Shown here piece after piece: positions 1-8,189 of a stretch of DNA of 64,000 nt (position 1 is the stretch's first letter; the number at the start of each line of letters is the position of its first letter). Below the pieces are notes generated by a model. It was given only the letters and a program-made list of their open reading frames with translations. It did not search any database and was not told the origin of the DNA. The DNA is taken from assembly GCA_022823605.1 (NCBI GenBank), contig JAJEHS010000001.1, positions 310,001 to 374,000 on the forward strand. The letters run 5' to 3'. This stretch comes from Paracoccaceae bacterium (GTDB lineage: Bacteria > Pseudomonadota > Alphaproteobacteria > Rhodobacterales > Rhodobacteraceae). Both the position numbers and the translations under genes were made by a program.

Positions 1-416
1 AATTTTTCCCGGGCATCGGGTTCCCATCCATAATGGTGGGCAAAATAGATCATTTGGAAAATACCATGATGTTCTATTACCCAGGTTACTTCCTCGCGAA
101 CATAGGGACGAATGACTTCTGCCGAAAATCGATCGTGATTCTGGGGAGCAAGACCATCTCCGATATCATGTAAAAGTGCACTGACAATCCAATCCAGGTC
201 GGCTCCATCCCTGTATGCCCTGGTACCTGCCTGCAAGGCATGTTCAAGGCGTGTGATTTGATAACCCGAAAGGGTATCCTCACCTTGCCGTTGCAATTCG
301 CTGATTATACGGTCGGCTGTTAGGGTAAGATAAGGTTTTTCAAGTTCGGACAAGAGTAGATAATCCTCCTTGGTTCCATATTTCATTTCAGTAAATGATA
401 CTTTTTTCATTTTCAT
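1..416 (-). CDS. HD-domain protein, PhnZ/inositol-oxygenase-like (3' part outside window)
   Basis: Reading leftward from ATG at 416 (a second in-frame ATG lies at 410), about 138 codons are open to the window edge, so the C-terminus is missing. The translation starts MKMKKVSFTEMKYG and shows the HD-domain order: RLEHALQAG (first His), LLHDIGDG (the HD pair), then IEHHGIF and FAHHYGW. This spacing and the HALQ.G..A segment resemble the PhnZ/MIOX-like iron HD oxygenases rather than classical nucleotide phosphohydrolases; that subfamily call is inference. The gene is divergent from the adenine deaminase gene, with about 170 AT-rich bases between them. Substrate unknown. Confidence 0.7.
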   Translation of the reverse strand, partial: MKMKKVSFTEMKYGTKEDYLLLSELEKPYLTLTADRIISELQRQGEDTLSGYQITRLEHALQAGTRAYRDGADLDWIVSALLHDIGDGLAPQNHDRFSAEVIRPYVREEVTWVIEHHGIFQMIYFAHHYGWEPDAREK

Positions 417-587
417 ATAGTATAATAAAAAATATGTGGAAACTAACCAAAATGCAGTTGTGATTCTGTATAAATCAAAAAAGTGGTTTTTCCACAATTA
501 TTTAATTTCAATCTACTGGAACATACCCGTTCAAATATCACTTTGTTCTAAAGTCCTTTTTTCAAAACGCCACGTGAATATAGATCC

Positions 588-2396
588 ATGTCCCAAAATA
601 CCATCAAGCCCTGGCATGAAGTAGCGCCACATTTGAGCCAAGTGGCATTGGGAAAAGCCCCTGCAGATCTGGTCATTACCAATGTACAATGGGTCAATGT
701 ACAAAGTCGGGAAATCATCCCAGACACGGATATTGCCATAGCCGAAGGCCGCTTTGCCTATTGTGGTTCCAATGCCAAACATTGCGTCGGTACAGATACC
801 GATATTCTCAACGGCGAAGGAAAATATATCATTCCGGGGTTTTGTGACGCCCATATGCATATCGAATCAGGTATGCTGACCCCAGCCAGATTCACTGAAG
901 CCGTGGCTCCCCATGGTACAACCACCCTGTTTGCCGACCCGCATGAAATGGCAAATGTCATGGGGCTGGAAGGTATTCGACTCATGTACAACGAAGCTGT
1001 CTTGCAGCCCATCAATATTTATCTTCAGGTACCTTCCTGTGTTCCATCCTTCCCAGGTTTTGAGGATGCGGGATCAGAACTGAATGTAGCTGACATCGCC
1101 GGCTTCATAGATCAATCAAACATTATTGGTCTCGGCGAAATGATGGATTTTCTTGGTGTTATCAATGGTGATTCGAAATTGTTTGGCGAAATGGCCGTTA
1201 CCCGATTGGTAGGAAAAACCATCGGCGGGCACTATCCCTCCCCGGATCTTGGCAACCATTTCCATGCCTATTTGGCAGGCGGACCAGCTGATGATCATGA
1301 GGGTACCCGTGAAATTGATGCCATTGAACGGGCCAGGCGTGGAATGAGGACAATGCTGCGATTGGGGTCGGCATGGTATGACGTGGAAAAACAAATTACT
1401 GCAGTCACCGAAAAGGGATTGGACCCGAGAAACTTTATCCTTTGCACGGATGATTGTGATGCTGCCACCTTATTGCATGATGGTCATATGGACAGGGTTG
1501 TCAGACATGCGATTGAGTGTGGCTGCAAGCCCCTGGTTGCCCTCCAGATGGCAACGATAAATACGGCAACACATTTTGGACTTGAGCGGGAGTTGGGCTC
1601 AATCAGCCCTGGCCGGAGGGCCGATTTCATTCTTACCGGTGATTTGACTGAACTGCCAATCGATCTTGTTTATGCCTATGGTAGAAAGGTTGGCGAGGAG
1701 GGTCAGTTTGTAGGTACCCTGATGCCTCTTGACTGGCCGGCAGGAATGAAACAAACCGTTAGGGTAAAACAGCCAATAGATGCCAATCAATTCGAGATCA
1801 ATCCTCCCAGGGGTAATAACAGTGTCACCTTGAAGACACATGTAATAGGCATTATTGAAAATCAGGCCCCAACCAAACTTCTCGAAATTGATCTTGATGT
1901 TAAGGACGGATTGGTTGAAGGTGATGAGGACAAGGATGTCTGTCAGATCGCTCTGGTGGAACGGCATAAATCATCCGGAACGGTCATTAATGGGTTTGTT
2001 AGCGGGTTTGGTTACAAGGGAAATATGGCTCTGGCTTCAACCATTGGCCATGACAGTCATCACATGATTGTGGTTGGAACTTCCAGAGATGACATGGCCC
2101 TGGCTGCCAATAAGCTCATCCAGACCAATGGGGGTATTACCCTGTGGCGTGATGGCCAGCAAAGAGGGTTGGTCGAATTGCCCATAGCTGGCTTGCTTTC
2201 CGATGCTCCACCCTCTGAAGTTGCCAGTGATCTGATTCAACTCAGAAATGAAATGGTGAATTGTGGTTGCAACCTTAATAACGCCTTTATGCAACATACC
2301 TTGTTAGCGCTTCTGGTGATTCCTGAAATCAGGATATCCAACAAGGGTATTTTTGATGTAACCAAGGCAGAATTCGTGGATTTATTTATAAAATGA
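588..2396 (+). CDS. ade: Adenine deaminase
   Basis: Converts adenine to hypoxanthine and ammonia in purine salvage (cytosolic, metal-dependent amidohydrolase). The 602 residues match the long bacterial adenine deaminase form. An N-terminal composite beta domain is followed by the amidohydrolase motif GFCDAHMHIESG at about 84-95, in which HMH supplies metal ligands. GHYPSPDLG and LCTDDCDAATLLHDG follow in the barrel, then the family's C-terminal domain. The stop overlaps the next start by 4 bases (ATGA), so it is translationally coupled to AMP nucleosidase, which makes its substrate from AMP. No strong ribosome binding site is seen before ATG 588. Identification is from family knowledge and is secure. 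Confidence 0.95.
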   Translation: MSQNTIKPWHEVAPHLSQVALGKAPADLVITNVQWVNVQSREIIPDTDIAIAEGRFAYCGSNAKHCVGTDTDILNGEGKYIIPGFCDAHMHIESGMLTPARFTEAVAPHGTTTLFADPHEMANVMGLEGIRLMYNEAVLQPINIYLQVPSCVPSFPGFEDAGSELNVADIAGFIDQSNIIGLGEMMDFLGVINGDSKLFGEMAVTRLVGKTIGGHYPSPDLGNHFHAYLAGGPADDHEGTREIDAIERARRGMRTMLRLGSAWYDVEKQITAVTEKGLDPRNFILCTDDCDAATLLHDGHMDRVVRHAIECGCKPLVALQMATINTATHFGLERELGSISPGRRADFILTGDLTELPIDLVYAYGRKVGEEGQFVGTLMPLDWPAGMKQTVRVKQPIDANQFEINPPRGNNSVTLKTHVIGIIENQAPTKLLEIDLDVKDGLVEGDEDKDVCQIALVERHKSSGTVINGFVSGFGYKGNMALASTIGHDSHHMIVVGTSRDDMALAANKLIQTNGGITLWRDGQQRGLVELPIAGLLSDAPPSEVASDLIQLRNEMVNCGCNLNNAFMQHTLLALLVIPEIRISNKGIFDVTKAEFVDLFIK

Positions 2397-3883
2397 AAAA
2401 GTCGGAATTTGATCTGGAAGAGAGGGAAATCATCTCCCCCGATACCTCTGAACCAATCACCTGCACTTCAGGAGAACAAGCTGTAGAGGAATTGGTAAGA
2501 CTTTATGATTCCGCCACAGCATTCCTGAAGGAAAAACTGCAACTGGTGGAAAATAGTGATCCGGTAAAAAAGAAGTTCAGGGCCTTTTATCCTGAACTCA
2601 AGTTTGAAGTCCTGACCTATGGATACGTTGATACCCGGTTATCTTTTGGTCATGTTACCGAACCGGGTGTTTATAAAACGACCATTACCAGACCGAGATT
2701 GTACAAGCAGTATCTGGTCAACCAGATCAACCTCTTGATTGGAAACCACCACGTACCTATTACGGTCGGTGTTTCGAATACACCAATCCCAATCCACTTT
2801 GCCATAGGGGACGGTGAGGAAATTGACTTTTCACCCCAGGAACTCAATTTTTCACTGAGGGATGTTTTTGATACCCCTGATCTGGCCATCATGCACGATG
2901 AAATCGTAAATGGTACGGGCTTTGTCTATGAAGATGGAACCAAACCCCTTGCTCCTTTCAGTGCACCACGCATCGATTACTCACTGGCCAGACTTGAACA
3001 CTACACCGGGACAGGAGTGGAGAATTTTCAACAATTCATCCTATTCACCAACTACCAGTTTTATGTTGACAAGTTTGTTGATTTTGCCAGATCACAGCTC
3101 GCAGAACCCAGTTCGGGATACCTATCCCTGGTAACTTCAGGGGGTTCGGAGTTAACCAATTCGGAGGATGAAATAAATTGGCCGGCAAGAATGCCCCAGA
3201 TGCCTACATGCCATCTAACTAGGAAGGACGGAACGGGGATCAGTCTGGTGAATATCGGGGTGGGCCCCTCAAATGCCAAAACGGCAACGGATCATATAGC
3301 AGTATTACGACCTAGTGCCTGGATAATGCTGGGACATTGTGCAGGTCTTCGCAACAGTCAGAACTTGGGAGATTATGTTCTGGCTCATGCCTATCTTCGT
3401 GAAGATCAGGTCCTTGACAATGATTTACCCCTGTGGGTTCCGATCCCCCCTCTGGCAGAGGTTCAAGTGGCAATTGAAGATGCTGTGGCCGAAGTGACCA
3501 AGAAAAAGGGTTATGATCTGAAAAGAGTCATGCGTACTGGTACCGTTGCTTCTGTCGATAACCGAAATTGGGAACTGGGTGTCAATTCCGGCTCGGTCCG
3601 AAGCCTTAGTCAATCACGGGCCATCGCCCTTGACATGGAATCAGCTACAATCGCTGCCAATGGTTTTCGTTTCAGGGTACCCTACGGAACCTTGCTGTGC
3701 GTATCGGATAAACCCCTTCATGGTGTATTGAAGATGCCGGGTATGGCCAGTGAATTTTTCAGAACCCAGGTGAACAACCATCTTCTGATTGGAATATTGG
3801 CAATATCTTCACTACGTGAAATGCCACAGGAATTCCTGCACTCCAGAAAATTGAGAAGTTTTGAAGAAACTTCTTTTCTTTAA
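2393..3883 (+). CDS. amn: AMP nucleosidase
   Basis: Hydrolyses AMP to adenine and ribose 5-phosphate, feeding the upstream adenine deaminase, so the two genes form an AMP-to-hypoxanthine route. The 496 residues match the usual length. The N-terminal regulatory domain contains FEVLTYGYVDTRLSFGHV, and the C-terminal part is the nucleoside-phosphorylase-like catalytic domain with LVNIGVGPSNAKTATDHIAV, IMLGHCAGLRNSQ and ALDMESATIAANGFRF. The last of these is the ribose/base-binding Glu-containing motif. The start ATG overlaps the stop of ade. No terminator-like hairpin is visible after the stop. Confidence 0.95.
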   Translation: MKKSEFDLEEREIISPDTSEPITCTSGEQAVEELVRLYDSATAFLKEKLQLVENSDPVKKKFRAFYPELKFEVLTYGYVDTRLSFGHVTEPGVYKTTITRPRLYKQYLVNQINLLIGNHHVPITVGVSNTPIPIHFAIGDGEEIDFSPQELNFSLRDVFDTPDLAIMHDEIVNGTGFVYEDGTKPLAPFSAPRIDYSLARLEHYTGTGVENFQQFILFTNYQFYVDKFVDFARSQLAEPSSGYLSLVTSGGSELTNSEDEINWPARMPQMPTCHLTRKDGTGISLVNIGVGPSNAKTATDHIAVLRPSAWIMLGHCAGLRNSQNLGDYVLAHAYLREDQVLDNDLPLWVPIPPLAEVQVAIEDAVAEVTKKKGYDLKRVMRTGTVASVDNRNWELGVNSGSVRSLSQSRAIALDMESATIAANGFRFRVPYGTLLCVSDKPLHGVLKMPGMASEFFRTQVNNHLLIGILAISSLREMPQEFLHSRKLRSFEETSFL

Positions 3884-3978
3884 TAAATTTGGTAAATTGC
3901 TTATTTTCTTGGTTTTAGGTTGTTATCTTGGCAAAGATAATTATAAATTACCTTCAAAATCTGGATAATCTTAGATTT

Positions 3979-3987
3979 TTATCCACA
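3979..3987 (+). promoter_or_regulatory. Perfect DnaA-box consensus upstream of the HU gene
   Basis: TTATCCACA occurs once, about 100 bases before the HU start codon, inside an AT-rich stretch that runs into TTTTTTAAAAA. A 9-base match can occur by chance, and there is no cluster of boxes, so this is not an origin. DnaA control of the HU gene is possible but unproven. Confidence 0.3.
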
Positions 3988-4088
3988 ACTTTTTTAAAAA
4001 GTGATATTGGGTATTGTAATAAACCTACACATTGAATAAAGTTCGTTTCATCAATTGTGTAAAAAACAAGAAAGATAAAGGAGTTAAG

Positions 4089-4379
4089 ATGTCAGGAAGT
4101 ATTCTTACAAAAAAGGAAATAATCGAAGCAATTGCGAGTAAAACCGGTGGAGAGAAGAAACAAGTAAATGCATTTCTTGATGCTTTGAGTGATACCATCA
4201 TTGAAGAAGTCGCTAATGGAAACACCATCCCCTTGAACAAAGTGGGAAGAATTTCTGCCAAAATGAGAAGTGAGCGAACAGGTATCAACCCTTCAACAAA
4301 AGAAAAGCTTGTTATTCCGGCTAAGCGTGTACCACGCATTTCTTTTGCCTCAGCGATCAAGGACGCTGTCGGGGGTTAA
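4089..4379 (+). CDS. HU/IHF-family histone-like DNA-binding protein
   Basis: Small nucleoid protein that bends and compacts DNA as a dimer. From ATG 4089 it is 96 residues, the normal HU length. The start is chosen because AAAGGAG sits about 6 bases before it; the longer reading from 4032 adds residues not typical of the family. The sequence shows the helical dimerisation half (LTKKEIIEAIASKTG...VNAFLDALSDTI) and the beta-arm region (GRISAKMRSERTGINPST, then VIPAKRVPRISFASAIKDAV). The canonical arm Arg-Asn-Pro is replaced by ERTGINPST, a common variant in this family. A strong intrinsic terminator follows at 4425. Confidence 0.92.
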   Translation: MSGSILTKKEIIEAIASKTGGEKKQVNAFLDALSDTIIEEVANGNTIPLNKVGRISAKMRSERTGINPSTKEKLVIPAKRVPRISFASAIKDAVGG

Positions 4380-4424
4380 TTCATCCAAATTCCTTACGGA
4401 ACATAATTAGTTTCAAAGAAATCT

Positions 4425-4456
4425 ATTGGTCGGCTAGAAATGCCGACCAATTTTTT
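4425..4456 (+). terminator. Intrinsic terminator after the HU gene
   Basis: A perfect 10-base-pair stem (ATTGGTCGGC at 4425-4434 with GCCGACCAAT at 4442-4451), a 7-base loop and a run of six T at 4451-4456. It lies between the HU gene and the exporter gene that starts only 16 bases later, which also argues against any earlier start for that gene. Confidence 0.88.
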
Positions 4457-4471
4457 ATTACTTCCATATTC

Positions 4472-5329
4472 ATGGGGGTATTGTTTGCCTTCATGTGGTC
4501 CAGTGCCTTTTCCACTGCACGTATTATCGTATTGGAAGTACCCCCGTTAACAGCCCTCACCCTAAGATTTGCCATATCCGGCTTTCTAGGAATTGGTGCC
4601 GCCCTGTTGTTGGGGCAATCATTCAAGTTGAGCCCACGCCAGTGGATGGGAATGATACTTTTTGGCATATGCCAAAATGGAATTTATCTTGGTGCCAATT
4701 TTGTGTCCATGCAATGGATTGAAGCATCTCTGGCAGCAATCATTGCCTCCACCCTGCCAATCCAGGTTGCCTTTCTGAGTGCAATCTTCTTTAGGGAAAA
4801 CATTGGCTGGGTCGGCATTGCCGGAATTATATCGGGTTTCATCGGGGTATTGGTCATAATGTCAACCAGATGGAGTTTCGGCTTTGAAATGGTTGGAATT
4901 ATCCTGTGCGTAATCGGGTCCCTTGCTCTCTGCATCGCTACCCTTACCGTCAAACAGGCCCTGTTGAGCAACAATCTGTTGATGGTTGTCGGCTTGCAAA
5001 TGGTGGTTGGTTTTGTGTTTACCCTGATCCCCGCCCTGCTATTTGAATCCCTCGAACCCATTAAATTCTCTTGGGAATTGCTCGGTGCGTTTACTTACCA
5101 GATAATTGGACCGGGATTATTTGGAACCTGGCTCTGGTTCAAACTTGTCAACAGAATCGGACCGACCAAGGCCTCATCCTTTCATTTTCTCAACCCTTTT
5201 CTGGGTATTACCATAGCGGCGATTCTCCTCAGCGAGGCAATAACATTCGTTGATATCGTTGGGGTAATAATAATAACGACAGGGATTATTGCTGTACAAC
5301 TTGCCAAAAACCAGGCAGAGGGCGATTAG
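4472..5329 (+). CDS. EamA/DMT-family small-molecule exporter
   Basis: Predicted inner-membrane permease of the drug/metabolite transporter superfamily, 285 residues with about ten hydrophobic segments arranged as two EamA repeats. Typical signatures are [12 protein letters not shown] near the N-terminus, [15 protein letters not shown] at the end of repeat one and [23 protein letters not shown] in repeat two. Members export amino acids or metabolites; the substrate here cannot be read from sequence. The reading frame is open further upstream but lacks a start codon and would run through the HU terminator, so ATG 4472 is preferred. Its stop overlaps the convergent aroC stop by 3-4 bases. Confidence 0.85.
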   Translation: MGVLFAFMWSSAFSTARIIVLEVPPLTALTLRFAISGFLGIGAALLLGQSFKLSPRQWMGMILFGICQNGIYLGANFVSMQWIEASLAAIIASTLPIQVAFLSAIFFRENIGWVGIAGIISGFIGVLVIMSTRWSFGFEMVGIILCVIGSLALCIATLTVKQALLSNNLLMVVGLQMVVGFVFTLIPALLFESLEPIKFSWELLGAFTYQIIGPGLFGTWLWFKLVNRIGPTKASSFHFLNPFLGITIAAILLSEAITFVDIVGVIIITTGIIAVQLAKNQAEGD

Positions 5330-6441
5330 TCGCCTGTAAAGGAATAATCCCTTATTTCCCCGATTTGTCCTCGGTGAATTAGCAACTGATCGGCCAAAAC
5401 CAGGGCAACCATTGCTTCGGCCACCGGGACAGCCCTTATGCCAACACAGGGATCATGTCTGCCCTTGGTTACCACCTCGGTGGGAGCACCCTTGATAGTT
5501 ACCGATTTTTTGGGGATGAGGATTGAGGAGGCTGGCTTGATGGCAATTCTGACGATGACATCCTGGCCCGTGGAAATACCACCAAGTATCCCCCCACTAT
5601 GATTGGAATCAAATTCGATTGTTCCGTTTTCCATCAATTTAATATCATCACTGTTTTCGCTACCCTTGAGGGAGACAACACCCACGCCATCACCGATTTC
5701 AACACTCTTTACGGCATTGATGGTCATCATTGCAGCGGCCAGTTCACTGTCCAGCTTGGCATAAAGGGGGGAACCTATTCCGGGGGGAACACCTGAAATG
5801 CGAACCTCGACCATTGAACCGATTGAATCGCCTATCTTGCGAATGTCCATAATATAATCGGACCATTTTTCCTTTATCGACGCATCAGGACACCAAAATG
5901 GATTTTTTTCTATCTCTTTAGCATCAAATTTTGAACGATCGATAGAGTATTCTCCAATCTGGGTCATGTAACCCAAAATCTTTATGCGGGTGGGAGAAAT
6001 TTTCTTGATGATTTCCCTGGCTACCCCACCGGCAGCTACCCTTGATGCCGTTTCCCGGGCGGAGGATCGGCCACCTCCTCGATAATCCCTGTTACCATAT
6101 TTATGCCAATAGGTAAGATCGGCATGGCCGGGTCGGAATTTTTCCCTGATTTCAGTATAATCCCTGCTTCTTTGGTCCTTGTTCCAGATCAGCATTTGGA
6201 TCGGTGTTCCCGTGGTTTTGCCTTCAAAGACACCGGAAAGTATCTCTACCTTGTCCTCCTCCCGCCTTTGGGTTGTATATTTGTTTTGTCCGGGTTTTCT
6301 TCTATCAAGCCAATGCTGGAGCATGGACTCGTTTATTTCGATGCCTGGTGGGCATCCGTCCAGGGTAGCTCCGATTGCAGGCCCATGGCTTTCACCCCAT
6401 GTACCGAGTTTCAAAAATCTTCCGATGGTATTTATAGACAT
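5326..6441 (-). CDS. aroC: Chorismate synthase
   Basis: Last step of the shikimate pathway: 5-enolpyruvylshikimate 3-phosphate to chorismate, needing reduced FMN. The 371 residues fit the family. Three signatures are visible: [21 protein letters not shown] near residue 13, [19 protein letters not shown] in the middle, and the C-terminal stretch with [17 protein letters not shown]. The catalytic His of GESHG is present, as is the second conserved His in KGRHDPC. The gene is convergent with the EamA exporter, sharing bases at the stops, and lies downstream of the Rieske ferredoxin gene with a gap of about 60 bases. Confidence 0.97.
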   Translation of the reverse strand: MSINTIGRFLKLGTWGESHGPAIGATLDGCPPGIEINESMLQHWLDRRKPGQNKYTTQRREEDKVEILSGVFEGKTTGTPIQMLIWNKDQRSRDYTEIREKFRPGHADLTYWHKYGNRDYRGGGRSSARETASRVAAGGVAREIIKKISPTRIKILGYMTQIGEYSIDRSKFDAKEIEKNPFWCPDASIKEKWSDYIMDIRKIGDSIGSMVEVRISGVPPGIGSPLYAKLDSELAAAMMTINAVKSVEIGDGVGVVSLKGSENSDDIKLMENGTIEFDSNHSGGILGGISTGQDVIVRIAIKPASSILIPKKSVTIKGAPTEVVTKGRHDPCVGIRAVPVAEAMVALVLADQLLIHRGQIGEIRDYSFTGD

Positions 6442-6502
6442 TTTTATTCACCCCTACTGGGGTCCATTCTCAAAATGAATTGTGTTCAACATGTTATTTG
6501 GT

Positions 6503-6814
6503 CTACAGGCCAAGGTAAATCTTTCCGCCTTCAACCTTTACAGGATAAGTTTTCAAGTCCTTGTAAACGGGTGCGGTGAGTGCTTCCCCGGTTTTTATAT
6601 CGAAGGTTCCGAAATGCTTGGGACATTCCAGCTCACCGTCGAAAATCATACCCTCACATAATTTGACATTCTCATGGGTACAAAGGCCAGCCAATCCGAA
6701 ATATTCACCCTCGCTGGAGCGGCATACTATATATTCATGGCCTTCAACCTGGAAACCCTTCAATTCCTCCGGTTCGATTTCTCCTTCTGTACAAACCTCA
6801 ACCCAATTGGACAT
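6503..6814 (-). CDS. Rieske [2Fe-2S] ferredoxin
   Basis: Soluble electron carrier of 103 residues with a single Rieske domain. The cluster ligands are Cys45 and His47 (LCTHEN) and Cys64 and His67 (ECPKHFGTFD). The size and the short CPKH box match the ferredoxin components of ring-hydroxylating dioxygenases (naphthalene or biphenyl type) and related small Rieske proteins. No oxygenase or reductase gene is nearby, so its partner is unknown. It may share a transcript with aroC downstream. Confidence 0.85.
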   Translation of the reverse strand: MSNWVEVCTEGEIEPEELKGFQVEGHEYIVCRSSEGEYFGLAGLCTHENVKLCEGMIFDGELECPKHFGTFDIKTGEALTAPVYKDLKTYPVKVEGGKIYLGL

Positions 6815-6897
6815 ACTTTTACCTATTTTATTTCAGTAATATAAATTGAATCCCTAAAGCAAAACATTAAAGGATTAACTAGATAATAGGTATATTA

Positions 6898-6949
6898 TTG
6901 GGATTGTGTAGACCAGTTGGGATTGCCGCGAAGATAGAATTGTATCTTC
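6898..6949 (+). promoter_or_regulatory. Direct repeat and hairpin upstream of the amidinotransferase gene
   Basis: TTGGGATTG occurs twice, at 6898-6906 and 6917-6925, 19 bases apart start to start, that is on nearly the same face of the helix. Immediately after is a 7-base-pair hairpin, GAAGATA (6930-6936) with TATCTTC (6943-6949). TTGACA at 6964-6969 could be a -35 element further down. Function is inferred; no known riboswitch was recognised. Confidence 0.35.
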
Positions 6950-7012
6950 ACTGAATTTCAAACTTGACAATCCCCCAGGAAATTACCCTATCGCAAGGAA
7001 AGGAACCAAGAA

Positions 7013-8125
7013 GTGGCGAAAACAGTTGTTAACAGTTGGAATGAATGGGACCCTCTAAAGCATGTGATCGTTGGTCGGGCAACGGATTGTCATATACCAC
7101 CATCGGAACCTGCCCTTGATGCGAAAGTGCCCGAGGATTCAGACATGAGGGGAGTTTGGGGTAAAAGGCCCCAGGATACGATCGACAGGGGAAATGAGCT
7201 TCTTGATAAGTTTGCCGATCAACTGACAGATATGGGAATAAAGGTTGATCGCCCTACTCCCATTGATTTTTCAAAACCCGTCACAACACCGGATTTTCAT
7301 ACGGACAGTCAGTTTGGTTGCATGCCTCCACGGGATGTTTTGCTTACCGTTGGCAATCAAATCCTGGAGGCAACCATGTCCTACCGATGCCGGTGGTTTG
7401 AATATCTTTGTTATCGGCCACTTTTGAAAAAATATTGGGAGGAGGATCCACATTTTCGGCATGAGGCCGCTCCCAAACCACGCTTGACTGATGATGATTA
7501 CCGCAAGGATTATCTTTCAGACAGCATAGGAGTTGCCAAGCGGTTGGAGTGGACTGCTGAAAAGTTTTTTGTAACAACAGAACACGAACCGCTGTTTGAT
7601 GCCGCAGATGTCTTGCGACTTGGTAGGGATCTTGTTGTTCAACATGGATTTACTACCAACCTCAAGGGTATCGAATGGCTCAGGAGACACTTTCCAGATC
7701 ACCGTGTGCATGCAGTAAATTTTCCCGGAGACCCGTATCCGATTCACATTGATGCCACGTTTACACCCCTTAAACCGGGTTTGATCCTGAACAATCCCCA
7801 ACGCAAGCTACCTGAAGACCAAAGGGAATATTTCCACAAGAATGATTGGGAAATAATCGAAGCTGCCCAACCGGCGCATAACTCACCCCCACCCCTTTGC
7901 TATTCATCAATATGGTTGTCCATGAATGTCCTGGTTTTGAATCCCAAAACTGTTTGTGTTGAAAAAACCGAGGTGTATCAGGCTGACCAACTTGACAAGC
8001 TTGGCTTCGAGGTTGTCGAAGTGGACCTACGTGATGCCTATGCCTTCGGTGGAGGTCTTCACTGTAGTACGGTTGATGTTTTTCGGGAAGGCGATTGTGA
8101 AGATTATTTTCCGAATCAATCATGA
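7013..8125 (+). CDS. Glycine amidinotransferase (AGAT) family enzyme
   Basis: Transfers an amidino group from arginine to an amine, giving ornithine and, with glycine, guanidinoacetate. The 370 residues align well with the AGAT family. The catalytic triad is visible as Asp196 (EPLFDAADVL), His245 (PIHIDATF) and Cys351 (GGLHCSTVDV), equivalent to human Asp254, His303 and Cys407 by spacing. The family also includes CyrA, SxtG and AmtA of toxin pathways, so the acceptor amine is not certain. The start is GTG at 7013, supported by AAGGAAAGGAACC just upstream. No biosynthetic cluster surrounds it; the next gene is 64 bases downstream. Confidence 0.9.
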   Translation: MAKTVVNSWNEWDPLKHVIVGRATDCHIPPSEPALDAKVPEDSDMRGVWGKRPQDTIDRGNELLDKFADQLTDMGIKVDRPTPIDFSKPVTTPDFHTDSQFGCMPPRDVLLTVGNQILEATMSYRCRWFEYLCYRPLLKKYWEEDPHFRHEAAPKPRLTDDDYRKDYLSDSIGVAKRLEWTAEKFFVTTEHEPLFDAADVLRLGRDLVVQHGFTTNLKGIEWLRRHFPDHRVHAVNFPGDPYPIHIDATFTPLKPGLILNNPQRKLPEDQREYFHKNDWEIIEAAQPAHNSPPPLCYSSIWLSMNVLVLNPKTVCVEKTEVYQADQLDKLGFEVVEVDLRDAYAFGGGLHCSTVDVFREGDCEDYFPNQS

Positions 8126-8189
8126 GTTCAGGAAAATAATCAGGGTAAAGTGCACGTTGATGAAGATGATCTTGACATAGAAATGAATC

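Noticed and set aside
6815..7012. Riboswitch before the amidinotransferase gene
   Set aside because: The hairpin and repeats do not match a guanidine or other riboswitch core that I know.
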